From: Actinomycetaceae bacterium
GTDB taxonomy: Bacteria; Actinomycetota; Actinomycetes; Actinomycetales; Actinomycetaceae
Length of the DNA: 43,598 nucleotides
Reading direction: 5' to 3'
Assembly: GCA_030530685.1 (NCBI GenBank)
Contig: JAUMUM010000019.1
Coordinates: 1-43,598 of the forward strand
Under the pieces are notes generated by a model. It was given only the letters and a program-made list of their open reading frames with translations, made no database searches and was not told the origin of the DNA. Every line of letters begins with the position of its first letter. Positions within the stretch are counted from its first letter, which is position 1. Positions 20,175 to 27,775 of this stretch are shown one piece after another. The position numbers and the translations under genes are program-made.

Positions 20175-20285
20175 GTGGGCGCACGCGTGAGGCCTCGGCT
20201 TTGCGCTTTGGTCCGAAGGGTACATTTCCCTAGGGGCGCGGCTTCGCGATGGCCGTGCATATCGACACGAGTGGAGCATGAAACG

Positions 20286-20585
20286 ATGGCAACCGACTAC
20301 GATGCACCTCGCAAGCAAGATGAGGAACTGCGCGAAGATTCGCTCGAGCAGCTCAAGGCGCGCCGTTCGGAACAGCAGTCAGGGACTGTCGACGAGGACG
20401 AGGTCGAGGCAGCCGAAGGATTCGAACTGCCCGGTGCGGACCTTTCCAATGTCGAGCTTTCCATTAGCGTGGTCCCCGCGCAGGATGACGAATTCACGTG
20501 TTCGCAGTGTTTCCTCGTTCATCACCGTTCGCAGATGGCGTACGAGGAGAACGGCCTGCCCGTCTGTACGGAGTGCGCCATCTAA
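20286..20585 (+). CDS. DUF4193 family zinc-binding protein
   Basis: A 99-residue protein recognised by MATDYDAPRK and the C-terminal zinc-ribbon pair CSQCFLVHHRSQM and CTEC (Cys72, Cys75, Cys94, Cys97). The family is strongly conserved in actinomycetes but has no firm function. The first half is very acidic and probably disordered. The ATG at 20286 follows GTGGAG (20271-20276). It is the first gene of a plus-strand run with DUF3710, an OB-fold protein and DUF3159. From recollection, dut normally lies near here in mycobacteria, but no dUTPase gene is present. Confidence 0.88.
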   Translation: MATDYDAPRKQDEELREDSLEQLKARRSEQQSGTVDEDEVEAAEGFELPGADLSNVELSISVVPAQDDEFTCSQCFLVHHRSQMAYEENGLPVCTECAI

Positions 20586-20625
20586 GCGGCCACGTGGCGC
20601 ATTCTTTTCGCTCGGGAGGGTGAGC

Positions 20626-21318
20626 ATGGGACTTTTCAGGAATAGAGGCGGAGCCAGGCACGAGGGAATCGACGCCGACTTCGGACAGGACGACGCTGCC
20701 TCCGGTCGTGTGACCTCTGGCGGCGTCGGCCCTTGGGACGAGGCCGAGGCGCCCGAGCGCGAGGAGGAAATGCTCGATTGCGGCGCCCTGCGGCTGCCCG
20801 TGATCGAGGGCGCCTCGATACAATTCACCGTGGACCGCAACCGCGACATCGTCCTGGGCGCCGTCTACGTCCTGGGCGACAGCGCCCTGCAGATTCAGGT
20901 CTTCGCGGCTCCCAAGTCCCGGGGAATCTGGGACGACGTTCGCGCCGACATGATTTCCTCGATTGCCGCCCAGGGCGGTTCGTCCCGTGAGGAGGCGGGT
21001 GCCTACGGCCAGGAGATTCGTGCGCAGATGCCCATCGAGGGGCGGCGCTCGATCAACCCGGTCCGTTACATTGGCATCGATGGGGCGCGCTGGCTGCTCA
21101 GGGCGACGGTCACGGGCAAGGCGGCCGTCGACGACAATGCGGCGCGCACACTCCTGCACCTCGTCCTGGACCACACCGTCGTCGTCAGGGGAGAGGCGGC
21201 CCATCCGCCCCGCGATATCCTGCCCCTGAACATCCCCAAGAAGTCGGGGCGGACCGAGGACGAGCGGCCGAAGCTCGAACTGCCGAAGCGAGGTCCGGAG
21301 CTATCCGAGGTGAGGTGA
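20626..21318 (+). CDS. DUF3710 family protein
   Basis: A 230-residue protein beginning MGLFRNRGGARH, a typical DUF3710 start. Its core includes LRLPVIEGASIQFTVDRNRDIVLGAVYVLG, QIQVFAAPKSRGIWDDVRADM and RYIGIDGARWLLRATVTG, ending in the family's helical segment. The function is unknown and it is soluble. The ATG at 20626 has a strong GGGAGGG (20613-20619) in front. The frame is open further back through DUF4193, but those starts have no support. It is followed after 7 nt by the OB-fold gene in a conserved pairing. Confidence 0.87.
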   Translation: MGLFRNRGGARHEGIDADFGQDDAASGRVTSGGVGPWDEAEAPEREEEMLDCGALRLPVIEGASIQFTVDRNRDIVLGAVYVLGDSALQIQVFAAPKSRGIWDDVRADMISSIAAQGGSSREEAGAYGQEIRAQMPIEGRRSINPVRYIGIDGARWLLRATVTGKAAVDDNAARTLLHLVLDHTVVVRGEAAHPPRDILPLNIPKKSGRTEDERPKLELPKRGPELSEVR

Positions 21319-21325
21319 GGCCGCG

Positions 21326-21586
21326 ATGCGCAAGCTTGATACGACCGGCACGGTCACGTCGATCACTTTCCCGGGGGTCGGCCCCTCGCCCGCGCTGCGC
21401 GTCAATCTGCGCACCGACGACGGCCCGCTGATGCTGACATTCCTCGGCAGAAGGGATTTGCGCTGCGTGGAGATCGGCAGCCGCCTGCACGTGGCCGGGA
21501 CGCTGTCATCCCACCGTGGCGTGGCCACCGTCTTCAATCCGGATTACCTTGTCATTCCGGCTCTGGAGGGAGGCATCAATGGGTGA
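21326..21586 (+). CDS. Small OB-fold nucleic-acid-binding-like protein
   Basis: An 86-residue protein with an alternating strand pattern (DTTGTVTSITFPG, RVNLRTDDGPLMLTFLGRRDL, GSRLHVAGTLSSHRG, TVFNPDYLVI) that fits a single OB-fold like those found between DUF3710 and DUF3159 in other actinomycetes. It may bind single-stranded nucleic acid; no catalytic residues are seen. It starts 7 nt after DUF3710, and its stop lies inside the start of the DUF3159 gene (8-bp overlap), so it is probably translated as part of the same operon. Confidence 0.75.
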   Translation: MRKLDTTGTVTSITFPGVGPSPALRVNLRTDDGPLMLTFLGRRDLRCVEIGSRLHVAGTLSSHRGVATVFNPDYLVIPALEGGING

Positions 21587-22442
21587 CACACAGCGCCAGA
21601 CGGGAGAGGACGGCTCCGACGGCGCGTGCGGTGGCACGAATTCAGGCGGCAGGGGCCTGGCCGCCGTCTTGGCCGCCGAATTCGACCCGTGGGCTGCCGT
21701 CGGCGGCGTGCGCGGCCTGATCGAGACGACGGTGCCCGGCGTCATCTTCCTCATCGCCTATCTCATCACGGAGAATGTGGCCGTATCGGTGACGGCACCT
21801 CTGGTGGCTGCCACGGTCATCCTGCTCGTGCGCCTCGTCCAGCGTCTCGATGTCATGCCGGCCCTCGGCGCCTTCGGCGGGGTCGCGGTCTCCGCCTTCT
21901 GGGCAATGCGCACCGGCCAGGCCGAAAATTACTTCCAGATCGGTATCCTCACGAATGCCGCCTACTTCCTCGGCCTGATCGTCTCCCTCGCCCTGCGCTG
22001 GCCCGCCCTCGGGCTGATCATTGGCTTTCTGCGCGGTGACCCGACCGGCTGGCGTTCGGGCCCGGCCTCACACGAGCCCGAGGCCCAGCTGGCAAGGCGC
22101 CGCTACACGCTCATCACGTGGATTTGGACAGCCCTCTTCGCCCTCCGCCTGGCGTTGCAAGTCCCGCTCTACTATGCCGGGGCGACGGAGGCCCTGGCTG
22201 TCGTCCGCCTGATCCTCGGGCCCTTCGCCTTCATTCTGGTCGCGTGGTTCACGTGGTTGCTCGTGCGAGGCCTGCCTCCGATCATCCGGGACGACGAGGA
22301 TGACGAAGGCGACGATGGCGAAGGCGACACCGCCGAGGAGGCGGCGGGACGGGAAGAAGACGCATCGGCGCCGGACGGGAAGGACACCGCGGCCGGCGAC
22401 GGGGCAGACGTGGCGGGCCGAGCGCCGGGCCACTTGGCCTGA
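21579..22442 (+). CDS. DUF3159 family membrane protein
   Basis: A 287-residue integral membrane protein. It has a soluble N-terminus ending in the conserved FDPWAAVGGVRGLIETTVPG. About six membrane segments follow: VIFLIAYLIT, VTAPLVAATVILLVRLV, ALGAFGGVAVSAFWAM, NAAYFLGLIVSLALRWP, a stretch around ITWIWTALFALRLALQV, and LILGPFAFILVAWFTWLLV. The C-terminal ~50 residues are Asp/Glu-rich and presumably cytoplasmic. The family has no established transport activity. The ATG at 21579 overlaps the OB gene and is preceded by GGAGGGAGG (21565-21573). It ends 26 bp from the convergent TrkA gene. Confidence 0.85.
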   Translation: MGDTQRQTGEDGSDGACGGTNSGGRGLAAVLAAEFDPWAAVGGVRGLIETTVPGVIFLIAYLITENVAVSVTAPLVAATVILLVRLVQRLDVMPALGAFGGVAVSAFWAMRTGQAENYFQIGILTNAAYFLGLIVSLALRWPALGLIIGFLRGDPTGWRSGPASHEPEAQLARRRYTLITWIWTALFALRLALQVPLYYAGATEALAVVRLILGPFAFILVAWFTWLLVRGLPPIIRDDEDDEGDDGEGDTAEEAAGREEDASAPDGKDTAAGDGADVAGRAPGHLA

Positions 22443-22468
22443 CCGCACCGGCTGGGCTGGCCTGGTCT

Positions 22469-23152
22469 TCAGGTGGCGAGGAAGCGCTCGTCGCCGACGA
22501 GTTGGCGGACGAGGTCGAGGTCGACGTCGGAGCCGTCGGCGCAGATGAACAGGACCTGGTCGCCGGCCTCGATGGTCAGGTCGGGGTCGGCGGTGAAGGG
22601 CACGCCGTCGCGCACGATGGCGTTGAGGACGATCGTCGGCGGTAGCACGACCTCGGAGACCACCATTCCGACGAGCGGCGCGTCGGCCGGCAGGGTCGTC
22701 TGCATGAGCGAGGCGCCCGACTGGAAGAAACGCATGACCGTCACGAGGCGCCCGTTGGCTACGGCGTCCTCGACGTACGGCGCCATGACCCGGGGTGTCG
22801 AGACCGCGACGTCCACCCCCCAGGCGTCGTCGAAGAGCCACTCGTTCTTGGGATCGTTGACGCGGGCGATGACCCGCTCGACGCCGAACTCCGTCTTGGA
22901 CAGCAGCGAGATGACGAGGTTCGACTTGTCGTCTCCCGTCGCGGCGATGACGACGTCGGCCTGTCCGGCCTGCGATCGAACGAGGCTGGAGACCTCGCAG
23001 GCGTCGGCGAGGATCCAGTCGGCGTCGGGGATTGAGGCGACCTTCATCGCCGACGGTTCCTTGTCGATGATGGTGATCTCCTGGCCAGAATTGGCCAGCT
23101 CCCTGGCGATGGAACAGCCCACCGATCCCGCACCGGCGATGAGAACCTTCAC
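22469..23152 (-). CDS. TrkA-family K+ uptake regulator (second subunit)
   Basis: A 227-residue cytosolic regulator with an N-terminal RCK/TrkA-N Rossmann domain (KVLIAGAGSVGCSIARELANSG, NAD(H)-binding GxGxxG) and a C-terminal TrkA-C domain (from about residue 145, ending near DPDLTIEAGDQVLFICADG). Such proteins gate K+ channels or transporters in response to nucleotides. It overlaps the upstream TrkA gene by 4 bp (ATGA, 23149-23152). The pair corresponds in layout to mycobacterial ceoB-ceoC. No Trk/Ktr pore subunit is in the window, although the divergent APC permease is a conserved neighbour. Confidence 0.9.
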   Translation of the reverse strand: MKVLIAGAGSVGCSIARELANSGQEITIIDKEPSAMKVASIPDADWILADACEVSSLVRSQAGQADVVIAATGDDKSNLVISLLSKTEFGVERVIARVNDPKNEWLFDDAWGVDVAVSTPRVMAPYVEDAVANGRLVTVMRFFQSGASLMQTTLPADAPLVGMVVSEVVLPPTIVLNAIVRDGVPFTADPDLTIEAGDQVLFICADGSDVDLDLVRQLVGDERFLAT

Positions 23153-23817
23153 TGAATCTCCTCCTTGGCGGGATGGTTGGCGATGCGCTGGGCGGCGGGC
23201 GCGTACTCGGTGGCGACGATGAGCCGGACCTCATCGCCGTCCTGCAGCACGAGGGAAGGCGAGGGCAGCAGGCCGCGCCCCAGCCGCGTCACGTAGGCCA
23301 CGCGGGCGCCGGTTGCCGACTCGAGGCCTGCGACGTCGTGGCCGAACCACGCGGGGTCAAGGTCCACCGCCACGAGTGACATTCCCGAGCTGTCGTCAAT
23401 GTACTCGTAGTGGGGGCCGAGCGCGATCAGGCGCCTGAAGACCTGGTCGGCAGCCCATCTGACGGTCGGGACCGTGGCGATGCCCAACCGCTCGTAGACT
23501 TCGGCCCGCGTCGGGTCGTAGATACGGGTGACGACATTGGTCACGCCGAAGGTCTCGCGGACGACGCGGGCGGCGATGATATTGGAATTGTCCCCGGAGG
23601 AAACGGCCGCGAACCCCTGCGCGTCCTCAATGCCGGCCTGCACGAGGGCGTCGCGGTCGAATCCCACTCCCGTGACGCGCTGGCCGGTGAAACCGTCGGG
23701 AAGCCGCCGAAACGCCCTGGAGTCGTGATCGATGACGGCCACGGAATGGCCGTACATGGACAGGTTGACCGCCAGTGTGGCGCCCACGCGCCCGCAGCCC
23801 ATAATGACGAAGTGCAC
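23149..23817 (-). CDS. TrkA-family K+ uptake regulator (first subunit)
   Basis: A 222-residue TrkA protein. The Rossmann motif HFVIMGCGRVGATLAVNLSMYG and acidic ribose-binding VIDHDSRAFRRLP form the TrkA-N domain. The TrkA-C domain is at about residues 140-205 (LVLQDGDEVRLIVAT). It is a paralogue of the next gene and is expected to act with it as a hetero-oligomeric nucleotide-sensing gate for potassium transport. The GTG at 23817 has TAGCGT 7 nt upstream, so its mRNA is probably leaderless. It is divergent from the APC permease across only 47 bp. Confidence 0.9.
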   Translation of the reverse strand: MHFVIMGCGRVGATLAVNLSMYGHSVAVIDHDSRAFRRLPDGFTGQRVTGVGFDRDALVQAGIEDAQGFAAVSSGDNSNIIAARVVRETFGVTNVVTRIYDPTRAEVYERLGIATVPTVRWAADQVFRRLIALGPHYEYIDDSSGMSLVAVDLDPAWFGHDVAGLESATGARVAYVTRLGRGLLPSPSLVLQDGDEVRLIVATEYAPAAQRIANHPAKEEIQ

Positions 23818-23824
23818 GTTGGAA

Positions 23825-23856
23825 ACGCTACCTCAAACGCCGCCTTGGCGTAGCCT
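23825..23856. promoter_or_regulatory. Compact divergent promoters, trkA pair / APC permease
   Basis: Two -10 boxes lie back to back in a 47-bp intergenic space. On minus, TAGCGT (plus 23825-23830) is 7 nt from the trkA GTG. On plus, TAGCCT (23851-23856) is 8 nt from the permease ATG. Each -35 position falls close to or across the other -10, so polymerases probably exclude each other. Confidence 0.45.
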
Positions 23857-23864
23857 GAATACTG

Positions 23865-25673
23865 ATGTCTAGTGAACCGACGACGCGCGCGGCCATGCGA
23901 TCGGCCGCGGTCGACGGCGTGCTCGTCTTGCTCGCGGCGATCATCGTGCCGCAGGTCGTCCTGCGCGCGGCCAGCGAGGGCGACAACGCCGTCGACATTC
24001 GGATTGCCGCCTTCGCCTGCCTGGCCGGGCTCGCCGTGGCCTACTTCGGCACGACGCGGACGAGCAGGATTGCCGGCGGCCGCCAGTCTCACCAGGTCAT
24101 CAAGGACTACATGGGGCCGAATATCGCCGTCGTCGCGGCAGCGGCCCAGTTCCTGTGCTACGTCCTGCTCGTCATGCTCGGGGCCGGGCTGGTTGTCTCG
24201 GGGCTGCGCATCTTCGTCCCGCTGGGAACCAGCCTGCGCTTCGTCCTCGTGGCCCTCGTCCTCGTTCTGGCGGTGCCGGTGGTTCTGGGGTTTCGGGTTC
24301 AGTCCCGGCTGCTGTGGATCGTCGCCGGCGTCGGCGCGGCGGGCCTGGCGGCCGTGCTCGGAGCGGGACTCATCGAGGAGATGACCGGCGGCCTGGACGT
24401 GGTGTCTGCCATTTCGGCTCGCGAGGACGTCCGGCGAAGCGGCTTCGATCTCAGGGAGGTGTGGCCGCGCGTGAGCACCGTCATCGTCTCGCTCTTCCCG
24501 GCGGCGCTGCTCGTGCTCCTGAGCGAGCGGCCCGTGGCCCTCGTGCGCGACAGGCGCACCCCGCCCCGCCTGACGGGCCGCGGATTCGGCCTGGCGACGA
24601 TCGCCATCATGCTGACCCTCTACCTCATCGTCGTCCTCGAGATGCCCGGTCGGCGCTTTGGCGTGCCAACCCTGTCGATGGCCCTGGCCTTCTTCGGCGA
24701 GGTGGGCCAGGCCCTTGTCGCGATCGTCTACATCGTCGTTGGATGCGGCGCGGCCCTGGCGGCCTACGGCCGACTGCCCATCCTCCTGAGGGAGATGGCC
24801 CTGGCCGGAATCCTGCCGCGCAGGCTCGGCTCGCCGGACGCCGTCAAGCCGCGCCTGACCATCGTCGGCCTGACGGCCGTCCTCGCCGCCGCATTTTCCG
24901 GCACGCTCCTATCCACGCAGGCCGGGGTGACCGTCCTCATCGTCTGCGCCCTCGTGCAATTCGCCCTGACCTGCCTGGCGATCGTCCAGCGCTCGGTCGG
25001 CCTGCTCAAAGAGTCGGTCGATCGCGAGGAGCGCCAGCGCGCGCGCCGCTCCAAGTGGGCGTTCCTCGGCCTGACCGGCATCGCGGTCGCCGCCCTCGGC
25101 GTCATCGGCCTCGCGGAACGCAACTGGCTGCTCGTCGCCCTGGGAACTCTGACGGTTCCGGCCCTCATGATTTTCTTCTTCCGCAGGGGCATGGGACGTG
25201 TCGAGCGCACGCTGGCCGTCAGCGACCTGTCCGCGGGCCGCCGGCTTCCCAGCAGGGTTCACGGGGTCATTCTCGTCAACGTCATCGACGGCCCGACGCT
25301 GCAGGCCATCAGCTACGCGCGGTCCCTGCGGCTGTCGAGTCTGACGGCACTGACCGTGGACTTCGACCCCGCGCGCACGAGGCGCCTGAAGGAGGACTGG
25401 AAGGCGGCCGCCCTGCCCGTCGACCTGACCATCCTCGGCACTCCCATGGCCGCCACGCGCGGCCACATCGTCGACTTCATCCACGCGCTGCGCCAGCGGC
25501 ACTCCGGCGACATCGTCACCGTTTTCTACACGAAGCTGCTGCCCGCCGGAGTGTGGGGAGGGTACCTGATGCGGCGCTCGGTGCCCAAGGTCATCGCCGA
25601 CCTGCGTCACGAGCGCGGTGTCATCCTGGCCGAGGTGCCCTATCTGTACGACCGTTCCGAGGAGCGAGAGTGA
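23865..25673 (+). CDS. APC-family permease
   Basis: A 602-residue secondary transporter with about twelve membrane segments in the first ~440 residues. The N-terminus is AAIIVPQVVLRAASEG, with later segments such as VLAVPVVLGFRV and LYLIVVLEMPGRRFG. A soluble C-terminal domain of about 150 residues follows (RVHGVILVNVIDGPTLQAIS to the end). The amino acid/polyamine/organocation family also includes K+ uptake permeases. Linkage to the TrkA pair suggests a cation-related role, which is inference. The start is ATG 23865 with a -10 box 8 nt before it. The stop overlaps the RNA methyltransferase start (GTGA, 25670-25673). Confidence 0.85.
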   Translation: MSSEPTTRAAMRSAAVDGVLVLLAAIIVPQVVLRAASEGDNAVDIRIAAFACLAGLAVAYFGTTRTSRIAGGRQSHQVIKDYMGPNIAVVAAAAQFLCYVLLVMLGAGLVVSGLRIFVPLGTSLRFVLVALVLVLAVPVVLGFRVQSRLLWIVAGVGAAGLAAVLGAGLIEEMTGGLDVVSAISAREDVRRSGFDLREVWPRVSTVIVSLFPAALLVLLSERPVALVRDRRTPPRLTGRGFGLATIAIMLTLYLIVVLEMPGRRFGVPTLSMALAFFGEVGQALVAIVYIVVGCGAALAAYGRLPILLREMALAGILPRRLGSPDAVKPRLTIVGLTAVLAAAFSGTLLSTQAGVTVLIVCALVQFALTCLAIVQRSVGLLKESVDREERQRARRSKWAFLGLTGIAVAALGVIGLAERNWLLVALGTLTVPALMIFFFRRGMGRVERTLAVSDLSAGRRLPSRVHGVILVNVIDGPTLQAISYARSLRLSSLTALTVDFDPARTRRLKEDWKAAALPVDLTILGTPMAATRGHIVDFIHALRQRHSGDIVTVFYTKLLPAGVWGGYLMRRSVPKVIADLRHERGVILAEVPYLYDRSEERE

Positions 25674-26908
25674 CCACCTACGACATCGAGTTGACCGACA
25701 TCGCCCACGGAGGCGTCTGCGTGGGCCGCGCCGACGATGGTCGAGTGGTCTTCGCGCGCTTCGGGCTGCCGGGGGAGACGGTGCGCGTGCGCGAGACATC
25801 CCAGAGGGCCAAGCTCATCAGGGGCGACGTCGTCGACGTGCTGTCCGATCCGTCCGAGCACCGCGTCGCCACGCAGTGGCCCGAGGCCGGGCCACTGGGC
25901 GTGGGAGGCGCCGACCTCGGGCATGTCGCCTTCGGATTCCAGGCGCAGTGGAAGACGCACGTCCTGCGCGAGACACTGGCCAGGATCGGCGGGCGTGACC
26001 TCGTGGAGGAGCTGCGCCAGCGGGGCATCGACTGCACCGTGCGGGCCGTCGACGGCGACGAGGCAACGGGGGGATGGGCCAGCCGCACGCGCGTCGAGTT
26101 CGTCGTCTCCGACGGTGGGCGGCCGGCGATGCACCGCGAGGGCACCCGCGACCTCGTCGAGGTGTCCGGCCTGCCGCTGGCCGTCGAGGATATTGGCGAA
26201 CTCGACCTCTTCGGGGCGTGGCGCCACCGCTGGCGGCCCGGTGAGCGCGTGCGGGCGGTGGCACCTTCGGGTTCGGATCCGGTCGTCGCCATCGGCGAGT
26301 CCGTCTGGTGGGCGCCGGGCATGGAGGCCGAGCGCTACGTGCGCGAAGACGTCGTGGCGGGCGGCGAACTCTACTCCTACCGGGTGCGCGCGGCCGGGTT
26401 CTGGCAGGCCCACCATCGGGCGGCCTCGGAGCTCATATCCTCGGTGCTGGCCATGGCGCGCATCGAGCCGGGCGAGGCCGTCGTCGAACTCTACGCGGGC
26501 GCGGGCATGCTCACGCAGCCGCTCGCCCAGGCGACGGGGCCGACAGGCGGCGTTTGGGCCTTCGAGGGCGTACGCGAGGCGACGCAGGACGCGCGGGCCA
26601 ACCTCCGCGACTTCCCGTGGGCCAAAGTACAGACGGCCGCCATAGGCGAGCACCTGGCCCGCGACCTGGGAGGGGACGTCATTGTGGCCGACCCGCCGCG
26701 TTCGGGTCTGGGAAAGAAGCTGGCCAGGCAGCTGGCCCTGGCCCCGGTGTCCCGCATCGTCCTCGTCTCCTGCGATGTCGCCGCCATGGCCCGCGACGTG
26801 GCCGCCATGCGCGAGGCGGGAATGACGGTCACCGGGCTCGACGCCATCGACCTCTTCCCGAATACGCACCACGTCGAGTGCGTCGTGGCAATGTCCAAGC
26901 GCCGGTGA
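25670..26908 (+). CDS. TRAM-domain class I SAM-dependent RNA methyltransferase (TrmA/RumA type)
   Basis: A 412-residue RNA uracil-5-methyltransferase-like enzyme. An N-terminal TRAM domain (DIELTDIAHGGVCVGRADDG to about residue 60) is followed by a linker and a Rossmann methyltransferase domain. The domain has VVELYAGAGMLTQPLA for SAM binding, VADPPRSGLG, and the catalytic nucleophile Cys368 in LVSCDVAAMARD. The [4Fe-4S] ligands of RumA-type enzymes are missing: the usual cysteine-rich stretch reads TQWPEAGPLGVGGAD, and the later Cys-Pro-Leu-Ala position reads GLPLA. It should still methylate RNA, with the target unknown. The GTG start overlaps the permease stop by 4 bp; the reading frame is open upstream but without support. 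Confidence 0.87.
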   Translation: MTTYDIELTDIAHGGVCVGRADDGRVVFARFGLPGETVRVRETSQRAKLIRGDVVDVLSDPSEHRVATQWPEAGPLGVGGADLGHVAFGFQAQWKTHVLRETLARIGGRDLVEELRQRGIDCTVRAVDGDEATGGWASRTRVEFVVSDGGRPAMHREGTRDLVEVSGLPLAVEDIGELDLFGAWRHRWRPGERVRAVAPSGSDPVVAIGESVWWAPGMEAERYVREDVVAGGELYSYRVRAAGFWQAHHRAASELISSVLAMARIEPGEAVVELYAGAGMLTQPLAQATGPTGGVWAFEGVREATQDARANLRDFPWAKVQTAAIGEHLARDLGGDVIVADPPRSGLGKKLARQLALAPVSRIVLVSCDVAAMARDVAAMREAGMTVTGLDAIDLFPNTHHVECVVAMSKRR

Positions 26909-26961
26909 CCCTAAGGTCGGCCAGGAACGTGGCCGCCGTGATCTGGCCGGTCGCAGGCGAA

Positions 26962-26986
26962 CCCGGGCCGGCGTCCCGGCGCCGGG
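26962..26986 (+). terminator. Possible terminator after the RNA methyltransferase
   Basis: CCCGG/CCGGG (26962-26966, 26982-26986) and inner CCGG/CCGG (26968-26971, 26976-26979) arms form a stem with one small internal loop, about 54 nt past the stop. Confidence 0.35.
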
Positions 26987-27055
26987 CGTATTGGTGCACG
27001 CCCACCGCCATGGGCGAGACTGGAAGTCTGATCAGAGACAGCGGAGGAGGCACGT

Positions 27056-27586
27056 GTGGACACGGGCGAGTTGATTGCCATACTGGAGCGGCGATTTGCG
27101 GACAACGCCTTTCGGCACGAGGGCATTGCCTGGCCCGCCGTGCGTGAGAGGCTGACGGGCGGCGCACTCGAAGCGCTGGCCTACATGGAGGAGACGGGCG
27201 GGCAGCCGGACGTCATCGGATACGACGCGGCCGACGATCGCTACCTCTACTGCGACTGCTCCGCTCAGTCGCCGACTGGCCGGCGGTCGCTGTGCTACGA
27301 CGAGCCGGCACTGCTTGCCAGGAAGAAGAACCGGCCGGCCTCCAGCGCCGTGGGGGAAGCCGACGCACGGGGTCTGTCGCTGCTGACCGAAGAGGACTAC
27401 GTGCGACTCCAAAGTCTGGGGGACTTCGACACGACGACCTCGAGCTGGATCGCCACCGACGAGGCCGTGCGAAGCCTGGGCGGTGCGCTATTCGGCGACA
27501 AGAGGTACGGCCGGGCGTTCATCTACCACAACGGTGCCGGGTCATACTATGCGAGCCGAGGCTTCAGGGCGATCCTGCGGGTGTGA
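27056..27586 (+). CDS. DUF4256 domain-containing protein
   Basis: A 176-residue protein matching the DUF4256 family across its full length, with GGQPDVIGYDAADDRYLYCD, CSAQSPTGRRSLCYD, LLTEEDYVRLQSLGDFDTTTSSW, LGGALFGDKRYGRAFIYHNG and YYASRGFRAILRV. No function is established. Conserved Cys, Asp and His residues are visible, but no known catalytic arrangement is recognised. It is cytosolic. The GTG at 27056 has an excellent GGAGGAGG (27043-27050). The family is, as I recall, common in Bacillota, so its place within an otherwise conserved actinobacterial block may reflect acquisition. Confidence 0.85.
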   Translation: MDTGELIAILERRFADNAFRHEGIAWPAVRERLTGGALEALAYMEETGGQPDVIGYDAADDRYLYCDCSAQSPTGRRSLCYDEPALLARKKNRPASSAVGEADARGLSLLTEEDYVRLQSLGDFDTTTSSWIATDEAVRSLGGALFGDKRYGRAFIYHNGAGSYYASRGFRAILRV

Positions 27587-27682
27587 TGACAGGCGTGTGC
27601 CGCGGGGCCGTTGGAACTGGCCCAGAAGACTAACGTCGGCTCCGAGGCTTCCCGGAGATATGCGTCACGTCAAGCTGGTCCT

Positions 27683-27703
27683 GGAATTCCGGGACTATAG
27701 TCC
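27683..27703 (+). promoter_or_regulatory. Palindromes over the predicted promoter of the RclA-like gene
   Basis: GGACTATAGTCC (27692-27703) is a perfect 12-bp palindrome containing TATAGT (27696-27701), a near-consensus -10. Just upstream GGAATTCC (27683-27690) is a second perfect palindrome. The arrangement suggests operator control of the reductase gene, whose start is about 75 nt downstream. No clear -35 was found. Confidence 0.4.
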
Positions 27704-27775
27704 GCGTTCTCCCTGTTGCCGCGGGGAAGCGGCCCACAGAGCACTTGATGAAGAGTACGTGACGAAAGGAAATGG

